Origin: Lachnospiraceae bacterium
GTDB taxonomy: Bacteria; Bacillota; Clostridia; Lachnospirales; Lachnospiraceae
Assembly: GCA_003542935.1 (NCBI GenBank)
Contig: DPJQ01000264.1
Span: 4,834-9,863 of the forward strand
Length of the DNA: 5,030 bases
Direction: 5' to 3'
Shown piece after piece: positions 1 through 5,016 of the stretch. Within the stretch, counting starts at the first letter, position 1. Every line of letters begins with the position of its first letter. Both the position numbers and the translations under genes were made by a program. A model generated the notes under the pieces. It made no database searches. It was not told the DNA's origin and was given only the letters and a program-made list of their open reading frames with translations.

Positions 1-555
1 CATGCCGCAGCCCTCGTCAAAGAAGACGCGGATAAAGCAGGCTCCGTTATCCGCCGGAAGCTCATCTGTGGGAACAGCCGCAGCCGCATCAGTGCCGGAA
101 GCTGCCGCCGCCTGCTTTTCCTGCGCAGGCGAATCGGACTGGGAACCGCTGATTTTATCAAGGAAGCTATTAATTTCCGTGATTATACTGTCGATATTAG
201 TACTGAGTGGTTCGTTGTTTTCCACCTTGTGGATTTCCTCACGGAGCTGGTCAGTGGATTTAAACATGAGATTGAACAGGTCCGTTTTCAGAGAACTGTC
301 CATACCTTCCATTCCATGCTCCCGGATGTAGAAGAACAGGTCCTCGATATGATGGGCGATCGTCATAAGGGAATTGAATTCCAGCATGGCGGAAGACCCC
401 TTGATGGTATGCATGATCCGGAAGATCTCATTGACATCGTCCGAAGTGAAATCGCGGTTTTTCTCCGCATTGATCAGCAGTTCATCGAGCTGTTCCAGCA
501 GGGAGTTTGATTCGAATAGATAGGTATCAAGTAAGTTGTCCAGAGAGTTGTCCAT
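1..555 (-). CDS. cheA: Chemotaxis histidine kinase CheA, N-terminal part (runs off left edge)
   Basis: The 185 residues present are the N-terminus of CheA, the cytoplasmic kinase that passes phosphate from chemoreceptors to CheY and CheB. Residues 1 to about 125 form the P1 (Hpt) domain. The phospho-accepting histidine is H49 in the motif RIMHTIKGSSAM (46-57), followed by the typical AHHIEDLFFYIREH stretch. Residues about 125-168 are a Ser/Ala-rich flexible linker. The sequence FIRVFFDEGCGM at the right-hand end of the protein fragment is the opening strand of the CheY-binding P2 domain. The rest of P2, plus dimerisation, ATPase and CheW-like domains, would lie beyond base 1. The start ATG (553-555) is preceded by an AAGGCGGTG ribosome site at sensible spacing. 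It is transcribed divergently from the FliK-like/FlhB-like pair. The P1 motif makes the identification very secure; only the completeness of the gene is unknown. Confidence 0.96.
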   Translation of the reverse strand, partial: MDNSLDNLLDTYLFESNSLLEQLDELLINAEKNRDFTSDDVNEIFRIMHTIKGSSAMLEFNSLMTIAHHIEDLFFYIREHGMEGMDSSLKTDLFNLMFKSTDQLREEIHKVENNEPLSTNIDSIITEINSFLDKISGSQSDSPAQEKQAAAASGTDAAAAVPTDELPADNGACFIRVFFDEGCGM

Positions 556-595
556 AATTACACCGCCTTATCTGTCAAATTTGAAGTGAAGTCCC

Positions 596-618
596 CATGC
601 AAAATATGCATGACATAT
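596..618. promoter_or_regulatory. Two overlapping short inverted repeats in the cheA divergent region
   Basis: CATGCA (596-601) and TGCATG (607-612) form a 6-bp palindrome with a 5-base spacer. ATATG (604-608) and CATAT (614-618) form a second, overlapping 5-bp palindrome, also with a 5-base spacer. They sit in the AT-rich gap between the two divergent genes, just downstream of the putative cheA -10 box and around a plus-strand TATACT (618-623) that could be a sigma-A -10 box with no clear -35. An operator is possible, but short AT-rich palindromes arise easily by chance. Confidence 0.2.
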
Positions 619-623
619 ATACT

Positions 624-631
624 ATATCGGC
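624..631 (-). promoter_or_regulatory. Sigma-28 (SigD/FliA)-type -10 box upstream of cheA
   Basis: Read on the minus strand, these bases are GCCGATAT, a perfect match to the -10 element of flagellar sigma-28 promoters (B. subtilis SigD consensus TAAA-N15-CCGATAT). It lies about 70 bases before the cheA start, which would give a leader of roughly 60 bases. The matching -35 position (646-649) reads TATT on the minus strand, only two of four matches to TAAA, so the promoter is half supported. cheA belongs to the class of late motility genes often driven by this sigma factor. Confidence 0.45.
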
Positions 632-666
632 AAAAAAATTAAGAAAATAATTGGAGCAGAAGAAAA

Positions 667-2082
667 ATGTCAAATATTTTAAAAGTGACTACCCCGCCGA
701 CGGGGTATGATAACAATTCCATTAACCGCCAGACATCCTCTCAGCAGGCCCAGGACCTGAGTATCAAAAATCCTGTGGATCCCAGCCGCGTCGTCCGTCC
801 CGACGGCCGTGACGGGGCGAATAACCAGGGCCAGAGGGGCATTTCTCATGATTCAAATTTCGGCAATTTCGTACAATCCCTGCGGGATCTGCCCCAGATG
901 GGCGAAGTGATGCGCAAAATGATTTTCGGCGGCATGGCCAATCTGGTGGAGTCGGGGATCAGTAAAGGCACGGCGGCGGATATAGAAGCGCTGTTTCAGA
1001 TGCTGGAGATGTCTCCCGATAAACTTGCCGAATTTTTAAAGAGCCAGATGGCGGGGGCCAACCGTCTGCAGGGGCCTCTGTTTGATATGCTGCGGGAGGC
1101 TATGAGTGAGACCAGGACGCTGGAACTGAAAACGGGGATTCTGGATTTTGTGAAAAAATATAACGATATGTCTTCGGGAAAGCATCTTCTCCAGAATATT
1201 AAAGGCAATCTGGACGATATAGAAAGCCTTATGTTCCGGAGAGACAGGGAGGGCCTGGAAGAGCTGGCGTCGAAACTGCGCCCCTACAGCCAGGAGGCCA
1301 ACGAGGCCAATGCGCGGCTTTTAAAAGAAGAGATCATTCCCTATCTGGGCCGGTATATTTCCGAGACCCGGGATATGGGGGCCGTCCGGGATCTGATCAG
1401 CCTTCTGGCGCTCAACACTTCACGGTATGAGAACGGCAATCTGGACAGTGTGGTACAGGCTTTCCAGCGTTTGATGAATTTTCCGTCTTTCAGGGAGAAG
1501 TTTGCCGGGATGACGGCCGACGAATTCAGGGGAATGCTTCAGAACGTGGATTTTGACAAAGCCATGGGCAAGGCCCAGTGGGCGGACCGGATGCTGAATA
1601 TCATGCAGGCGGGTGTGAGAGGGGAGGCCGGACTGGAGAACCGGGAGGCTTTCATGAATGTGATGAAAGCCATGCTGGTCAACGAGAGCGTCTATATGCC
1701 GGTCATGCATGCCATGCTGCCGGTTATTCTGGACGGATCGCCGATGTTTTCGGAAATATGGGTGGATCCGGACGAGGAATCCGGCAATCCCGGCTCCACA
1801 GAGCGCGGGGTGAAGCTCCTGATTAAATTTGATTTGAAAGATGTTGGTTTTTTTGACATGATGCTGTATTATGAGAAGGGGAAGATGGATATGTTGATCC
1901 ATTATCCCAAAGAACTGGCGGAACATGAGAGCGAGATCCGCGAAGGTATCCGGGACATCATGCGGAAAAACAATATGGAGCTGGAATATCTTGCCGTGGA
2001 ACAGAGCGAGCGGTCGATACCGGTTTCTGCCGCGTTCCCCAAGATATTTGAAAGGAGAAATTCGATTAATGTCACAGTTTGA
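667..2082 (+). CDS. Hypothetical protein with FliK C-terminal-like (hook-length control) domain
   Basis: I do not recognise the whole 471-residue protein. Residues 1-62 are polar, rich in N, Q, S and G and probably disordered, as in exported flagellar substrates. Residues about 65-350 are mainly amphipathic helices, unusually rich in Met. There is no signal peptide or membrane segment. Residues about 360-455 look like the FliK C-terminal (Flg_hook) fold: a strand with SEIWVDPDE (362-370), then VKLLIKFDLKDVGFFDM (382-398), a strand with KGKMDMLIHYP, and a helix EIREGIRDIMRKNNMEL. This matches the family pattern of 'L-P--LG-V-V-L....G---V-F', then a helix and a last strand. The stop overlaps the start of an FlhB-like gene by 14 bases. 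FliK C-domains act on the FlhB C-domain, so the pairing supports the call. The ATG is preceded by GGAG at 653-656. The B. subtilis ylqG-ylqH pair may be the counterpart. The fold assignment comes from reading alone. Confidence 0.7.
   Translation: MSNILKVTTPPTGYDNNSINRQTSSQQAQDLSIKNPVDPSRVVRPDGRDGANNQGQRGISHDSNFGNFVQSLRDLPQMGEVMRKMIFGGMANLVESGISKGTAADIEALFQMLEMSPDKLAEFLKSQMAGANRLQGPLFDMLREAMSETRTLELKTGILDFVKKYNDMSSGKHLLQNIKGNLDDIESLMFRRDREGLEELASKLRPYSQEANEANARLLKEEIIPYLGRYISETRDMGAVRDLISLLALNTSRYENGNLDSVVQAFQRLMNFPSFREKFAGMTADEFRGMLQNVDFDKAMGKAQWADRMLNIMQAGVRGEAGLENREAFMNVMKAMLVNESVYMPVMHAMLPVILDGSPMFSEIWVDPDEESGNPGSTERGVKLLIKFDLKDVGFFDMMLYYEKGKMDMLIHYPKELAEHESEIREGIRDIMRKNNMELEYLAVEQSERSIPVSAAFPKIFERRNSINVTV
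2051..2057 (+). promoter_or_regulatory. Ribosome binding site inside upstream gene, sets FlhB-like start
   Basis: AAAGGAG lies inside the last codons of the FliK-like gene, 11 bases before the ATG at 2069. The open frame extends upstream to 1925, but the longer version has no FlhB similarity before residue MSQ and no better ribosome site, so 2069 is the start. The two genes overlap by 14 bases, which suggests translational coupling. Confidence 0.75.
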
Positions 2083-2431
2083 TGACGTGTTGAATAAAAA
2101 AGCGGTTGCCCTGCGCTATGACGAGAACAAGGATATGGCCCCGGTCATTGTGGCTTCGGGGCTGGGATATATGGCGGAAAGGATTGTGGAGACGGCCAAT
2201 CAGAACGGTGTCCCGGTGTATGAGGACAATTCTTTGGCGACGGTGCTTACCCAGCTGGAGCTGGGCACGCCGATTCCGGAGGAACTGTATCAGGCTATTG
2301 TGGATATTTATGCGTATTTCCTGAAATATACGCCCCAAAAGCGTGAGACGGATGAGGCAGAGAGCGTGGAGGAGGACGGAGAAACCGAAACGGATGGGCA
2401 GGAAGAAACCCAGGAGGATGTTCCCGAATAA
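2069..2431 (+). CDS. Stand-alone FlhB C-terminal-domain protein (FlhB2/YlqH/FlhX type)
   Basis: This 120-residue protein corresponds to the cytoplasmic C-terminal domain of FlhB, the type III flagellar export component that switches from hook to filament substrates. Diagnostic stretches are AVALRYDENKDMAPVIVASG (12-31), MAERIVETANQNGVPVYED (35-53) and LGTPIPEELYQAIVDIYAYF (65-84). They match the conserved FlhB pattern of 'AVALKYD....AP.VVAKG', 'A..I...A....VP..E...LAR.L' and 'IP.ELY.AVAEVLAY'. The four FlhB transmembrane helices are absent. The NPTH self-cleavage site is also absent: its position is occupied by VLNK (7-10). The protein therefore resembles the already-cleaved FlhB C-fragment. 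Residues 92-120 form a strongly acidic tail (Glu/Asp/Thr/Gln). Known relatives are B. subtilis YlqH and Helicobacter HP1575/FlhX, which can stand in for the cleaved fragment. It is co-transcribed, and probably co-translated, with the FliK-like gene. Confidence 0.92.
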   Translation: MSQFDDVLNKKAVALRYDENKDMAPVIVASGLGYMAERIVETANQNGVPVYEDNSLATVLTQLELGTPIPEELYQAIVDIYAYFLKYTPQKRETDEAESVEEDGETETDGQEETQEDVPE

Positions 2432-2451
2432 AGGGATGCCCTCCTGGGTTT
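2406..2451. terminator. Hairpin between convergent genes, probably bidirectional terminator
   Basis: AAACCCAGGAGG (2406-2417) and CCTCCTGGGTTT (2440-2451) form a perfect 12-bp stem. An inner TCCC (2422-2425) / GGGA (2433-2436) pair can extend it. The stem begins inside the FlhB-like coding region and its loop carries the TAA stop (2429-2431). The A-start and T-end of the stem supply a short U run in either direction (TTTC on both strands), so it could end both the plus-strand pair and the minus-strand PilZ operon, whose stop is at 2473-2475. The U runs are short, so efficiency may be modest. Confidence 0.75.
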
Positions 2452-2472
2452 CTGAGGCGGTGCGGTTGGCTG

Positions 2473-3099
2473 TCAACTGTTTTTCTGCTCTTTTATTTTG
2501 GCCTGCAGAACCTCGGTTTGATAGACGAATTTCCGAATCTTGCCCTCGGCTTTGGCGGTCAGGTTCAGGAACTGGCAGCCGTAGCCGAAAAGCCCTTCTC
2601 TGCGTACCGGACGGCGTTTCTGAATCCTTGCCTTGACAAATACGGGATCCCTGGCATCAGGCAGGAGCGCGGACAGCGTATCCCCGGGCGTGAATTCGGT
2701 TTTTGAGACAAAGAGAAAACCGCCGGTGCCGATGTCCTTGATGGTAAGAGTGCGTTCCCTGGATTCTTTATCCAGCCAGATGGAGGTCCGGAACGACACA
2801 TATACGCGGAAATTGCTTTGCAGTTCAGGAATGTCGTTGGTAATTCCGTCCACTTGCCACCAGGAACTGTCTTCCGTACAGGGCTGTGGCTCCCCCTGGG
2901 GGGTATAGATAAATGCCCGGAAGTCGTACTGTTTATCATCCGGCATCATGAAAAACTGCGCCGGAAGTCCGCCGTTTATAGCGGCAGGAAAATAAAACCG
3001 CGCCGATTCCAGGCTGAGCCGGGTAAAACGGACGGATGTGAAGAAAGAACAGTCCATATGAAATAATGTAGCGTTTGTAAAATCTTTTAACAGGCCCAT
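2473..3099 (-). CDS. PilZ-domain protein, second gene of the pair (divergent c-di-GMP motif)
   Basis: This 208-residue, cytoplasmic, two-domain protein of YcgR-like build has an N-terminal half (1 to about 90) with no motif I can name, followed by a PilZ domain (about 93-200). PilZ hallmarks: FRVYVSF (97-103), DIGTGGFLFVS (122-132) and FGYGCQFLNLT (171-181). The usual c-di-GMP-binding residues are altered. The first Arg of RxxxR is Gln94 (QSNFR, 94-98), and the [D/N]xSxxG motif reads DIGTGG (122-127), with Gly for Ser. The start at 3099 is chosen over an in-frame ATG at 3141 because GTGAGGT lies 5 bases upstream and because the longer form would overlap the previous gene by 35 bases. It follows that gene by 7 bases in the same operon and is its paralogue. 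Ligand binding is uncertain; it may instead act through protein contacts. Confidence 0.85.
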   Translation of the reverse strand: MGLLKDFTNATLFHMDCSFFTSVRFTRLSLESARFYFPAAINGGLPAQFFMMPDDKQYDFRAFIYTPQGEPQPCTEDSSWWQVDGITNDIPELQSNFRVYVSFRTSIWLDKESRERTLTIKDIGTGGFLFVSKTEFTPGDTLSALLPDARDPVFVKARIQKRRPVRREGLFGYGCQFLNLTAKAEGKIRKFVYQTEVLQAKIKEQKNS

Positions 3100-3103
3100 A
3101 GAT

Positions 3104-3110
3104 ACCTCAC
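3104..3110 (-). promoter_or_regulatory. Ribosome binding site overlapping the upstream stop codon
   Basis: On the minus strand this reads GTGAGGT. The TGA stop of the first PilZ gene (3107-3109) lies inside it, and the ATG at 3099-3097 follows after a short spacer. This fixes the start of the second PilZ gene and suggests that the two are translationally coupled. Confidence 0.7.
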
Positions 3111-3718
3111 CGCGCCTGGCGGAGCTGCTTTTTGTAGACAAACTGGCGGATGTCCCGCTCGGCGCTGTTTGTCATATTGGTGAACTGGCAGCCGTAGCCA
3201 AAACGCTCTTTTCTGAGCTGCTGCTCCCGCAGGGTAACTGCCGTTAAAGACTGTTCCCGTTTGGAAAAGCAGTATTTAAAAGTAAATGCCTCGTCGCGGC
3301 TGAGGCGTATCTCATTTGTGACCAGGAAAATCCCGCCCACACTGATATTTTCGATAAAGCCGTGAAATTCTTTTTTCTGATATGGGGCGGAAAAAACGAG
3401 CTCTTCCTCCAGCTTCACCCGGAGATCTTTCTGGCGCTGCTGGGTCTCGAGTACCTCAAGGATCTGGCAGTCGGCGGCCCATATCTCCAGGGTCCACGGA
3501 TCTGTATTTCTCCGGATGACAAGTTCGCAGAAGGTCTTTATGTATCCGACGATCCGGTCGTAAAAATCAATCCGGACCCGGTTTACTACCAGGTCGGAAA
3601 TTGTGTTTTCGTCAAAAAACAGTGTAATCTTATCCTCGACAGATACCACTCTGCCCGGAATCCGGCTGCCTTCCTCCGGGCCGTAGATCATGCATGCGTC
3701 ACAGCTTTTTAAAAGCAT
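3107..3718 (-). CDS. PilZ-domain protein, first gene of the pair
   Basis: This 203-residue cytoplasmic protein probably senses c-di-GMP and acts on the flagellum, in the manner of YcgR and its relatives. Residues 1 to about 90 form a beta-rich N-terminal domain (GRVVSVEDKITLFFDE, 22-37; DRIVGYIKTFCELVIRR, 54-70), as in YcgR-type PilZN domains. The PilZ domain follows at about 93-203, with ENISVGGIFLV (123-133) giving an intact NxSxxG at 124-129 and FGYGCQFTNMT (173-183) near the end. The RxxxR motif is imperfect: the sequence is RQKDLR (95-100), so the residue four before R100 is Gln96, and an Arg sits one place further out. There is no membrane segment. The ATG is preceded by AGAGGAGGGG, a very strong ribosome site. 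This gene leads a two-gene operon; its partner shares the same spacing from the Arg (R100/R98) to the N/D motif and a common C-terminus. Confidence 0.9.
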   Translation of the reverse strand: MLLKSCDACMIYGPEEGSRIPGRVVSVEDKITLFFDENTISDLVVNRVRIDFYDRIVGYIKTFCELVIRRNTDPWTLEIWAADCQILEVLETQQRQKDLRVKLEEELVFSAPYQKKEFHGFIENISVGGIFLVTNEIRLSRDEAFTFKYCFSKREQSLTAVTLREQQLRKERFGYGCQFTNMTNSAERDIRQFVYKKQLRQAR

Positions 3719-3757
3719 GGTCCACCCCTCCTCTGCAAATCGTAATTATTCATATTT

Positions 3758-3786
3758 AGTGTATCATGCCGGGGAGGGAAATGCAA
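3758..3786 (-). promoter_or_regulatory. Possible sigma-A promoter for the PilZ operon
   Basis: On the minus strand, TTGCAT (3781-3786) and TACACT (3758-3763) are separated by 17 bases, about 40 bases before the first PilZ start. The -10 has four of six consensus matches and the -35 is weak (TTG plus poor matches). No sigma-28 motif was seen for this operon. Confidence 0.35.
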
Positions 3787-3792
3787 ATATTA

Positions 3793-3821
3793 TTTCCGGG
3801 CGCTCAGGGGTCGAGTATGAT
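3793..3821 (+). promoter_or_regulatory. Possible sigma-A promoter for the glycosyltransferase
   Basis: TATGAT (3816-3821) is a five-of-six -10 box, 17 bases after TTTCCG (3793-3798), a weak -35. Transcription would begin near 3828, leaving a short leader that just includes the AGGAGG ribosome site. The divergent PilZ promoter lies directly to the left, and a 6-bp inverted repeat (GGAAAT 3777-3782, ATTTCC 3792-3797) lies between the two. Confidence 0.4.
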
Positions 3822-3834
3822 AGAGATAGAGAAC

Positions 3835-3840
3835 AGGAGG
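3835..3840 (+). promoter_or_regulatory. Ribosome binding site setting the glycosyltransferase start
   Basis: A perfect AGGAGG sits six bases before the ATG at 3847. In-frame ATGs further upstream (3766, 3781, 3817) have no comparable site, and residues encoded there do not resemble a GT2 N-terminus. The start is therefore 3847. Confidence 0.85.
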
Positions 3841-3846
3841 CTGTAT

Positions 3847-4923
3847 ATGAAAACGATAGGACTTGTGATGATTGTAAAAAATGAGGGCCGGTGCCTGGGG
3901 AAATGCCTGTCTCTGGCCAAAGGACTGGTGGACGGCATCTATATTACCGATACCGGTTCCGACGATAATACCGTAGAGATCGCGCGGGAGCACGGGGCGC
4001 ACATTTCTCACTTTGCCTGGCGTGATGATTTCGCGGCGGCTAAAAATTATGCCCTTGAACAGTCTCCCTGCGACTGGAATCTGATTCTGGATGCGGATGA
4101 ATATCTTGTGTCGGGCAGGCGGAAAGAGCTGCAGGCGTTTGTGGAAAAAGGAGGCCGTCTCGGGGCTATAGAGCGGCACGACAGCTACAGGGAGGACAGC
4201 GGCGAGATCAGCCAGAGCTGTACCTATACAACCCGTCTGATCCCCAGAGGGACATTCCTGGAGGGGCGGGTACACGAACAGGTGGCCAGTGACTTGCCGG
4301 TGGTGGCGGTTCCCCTGGTTTTTGACCATGACGGCTACCTCCAGGAGGGCAAAGGAGAACGGAATCTGGAGATCCTCCTTGATGAGCTGGGGGCTGCGCC
4401 GGAGGACAGCTATCTGCTGTATCAGGCGGCCCGGACACTGTGGCTGATGAAGGAATATGTCAGGGCAGACAAATATTTTGAAAAGTTTTACCGGCTGGTT
4501 CCGGTTACAGGGACGGGTTACCGGATGAACGGTATTGTTTCCTATATATATAATTTGATCGAACTGGGAAAATATGACGAAGGGCTGGAAGTGATTGAGA
4601 AGGAAAAGAACCGGCTGGGGGGCTATGCGGATTTTCAGTTCGCCTGCGGTACATTTTACACAAAGATGGTGTTTTCGGATGTACAGCGCTATATCGCCTA
4701 TCTCCCGGAAATTGAGCGTTCCTACCGCCGCTGTCTCAAAATCGGCGAGGTATCCGGCCACGAGTGCGTGCGGGGAAACGGCTCTTTCAAGGCGGCGTAC
4801 AACCTGGGCGTCTGGTTTGAGGTCAACGGCAAGCAGCAGGCGGCCCGCACTTACTATCGCCAGGCGGCGGCTTTGGGCTACAGACCGGCGGCGGAGAGGC
4901 TGCGGGGGCTTGGCGGCAAGTAA
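3847..4923 (+). CDS. GT2-family glycosyltransferase with TPR-like C-terminal half (SunS-like)
   Basis: This 358-residue cytoplasmic enzyme is predicted to transfer a sugar from a nucleotide donor to a protein or glycan. The GT-A domain (1 to about 165) shows the start IGLVMIVKNE (4-13), the DTGSDDNT donor-binding motif (35-42), FAWRDDFAAAKNYAL (56-70), the metal-binding DAD in LILDADEYL (79-87), and GRVHEQV (140-146) followed by DHDGYL (160-165). This pattern is shared with the GT2 subgroup that includes the peptide S-glycosyltransferase SunS. Residues about 175-355 are helical repeats of TPR or Sel1 type, clearest in AAYNLGVWFEVNGKQQAARTYYRQAAALGY near the C-terminus. Its position between PilZ genes and a strong sigma-28 promoter suggests flagellin O-glycosylation, as with glycosyltransferases beside fliC in Clostridioides difficile. 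The acceptor is an inference; the fold is secure. No terminator hairpin follows the stop, so read-through to the right is possible. Confidence 0.9.
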   Translation: MKTIGLVMIVKNEGRCLGKCLSLAKGLVDGIYITDTGSDDNTVEIAREHGAHISHFAWRDDFAAAKNYALEQSPCDWNLILDADEYLVSGRRKELQAFVEKGGRLGAIERHDSYREDSGEISQSCTYTTRLIPRGTFLEGRVHEQVASDLPVVAVPLVFDHDGYLQEGKGERNLEILLDELGAAPEDSYLLYQAARTLWLMKEYVRADKYFEKFYRLVPVTGTGYRMNGIVSYIYNLIELGKYDEGLEVIEKEKNRLGGYADFQFACGTFYTKMVFSDVQRYIAYLPEIERSYRRCLKIGEVSGHECVRGNGSFKAAYNLGVWFEVNGKQQAARTYYRQAAALGYRPAAERLRGLGGK

Positions 4924-4954
4924 AAAAGAAAAATAAAAAAGTTGAAAAAAAGAC

Positions 4955-4981
4955 TTAAGTTATCCGGCGAACATTCGATAA
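4955..4981 (+). promoter_or_regulatory. Sigma-28 (SigD/FliA) promoter for a downstream late flagellar gene
   Basis: TTAAGTTA (4955-4962), 11 bases, then TTCGATAA (4974-4981) matches the enteric FliA consensus TAAAGTTT-N11-GCCGATAA at 12 of 16 positions with exact spacing. In the B. subtilis SigD frame it reads TAAG-N15-TCGATAA, again with exact spacing. An A-rich tract (4922-4951) precedes it and could act as an UP element. The likely target, flagellin or another late flagellar gene, starts beyond the window. The remaining 4924-5030 has no coding region I can support. Confidence 0.75.
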
Positions 4982-4986
4982 TATAT

Positions 4987-5016
4987 TTGACAAGAGGTTT
5001 TCGGAAGAATTTTGAT
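4987..5016 (+). promoter_or_regulatory. Possible second, sigma-A promoter after the sigma-28 promoter
   Basis: TTGACA (4987-4992) is a perfect -35 box. TTTGAT (5011-5016), 18 bases on, matches four of six positions of the -10 consensus. It starts within six bases of the sigma-28 -10 box, so the two polymerase sites would overlap. The -10 is weak, and the -35 could be coincidence in AT-rich leader DNA. Confidence 0.3.

Noticed and set aside
2..510. Plus-strand open frames over the cheA region, one with an apparent hydrophobic stretch
   Set aside because: The minus strand encodes the CheA P1 domain with HTIKGSSAM. The hydrophobic run is the antisense reading of helical codons.
1420..1926. A 168-residue minus-strand open frame inside the FliK-like gene
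   Set aside because: Antisense shadow, His-rich low-information translation, no ribosome site, and the plus-strand frame continues intact through it.
2072..2476. A 134-residue minus-strand open frame opposite the FlhB-like gene
   Set aside because: The plus-strand frame has unmistakable FlhB conservation; the antisense product has no recognisable features.
3100..3141. An extended start for the second PilZ gene at 3141
   Set aside because: It would overlap the first PilZ gene by 35 bases and lacks a ribosome site, whereas the ATG at 3099 has GTGAGGT just upstream.
3790..4761. A 323-residue open frame on the minus strand opposite the glycosyltransferase
   Set aside because: It lies antisense to a gene with clear GT2 motifs, its translation is rich in His, Gln and Pro without any family pattern, and it has no good ribosome site. 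It is a by-product of codon bias in the real gene.
4922..4951. The A-rich tract after the glycosyltransferase as a terminator
   Set aside because: No hairpin precedes it, and on the plus strand it is A-rich rather than T-rich. An UP element for the following promoter is a better reading.
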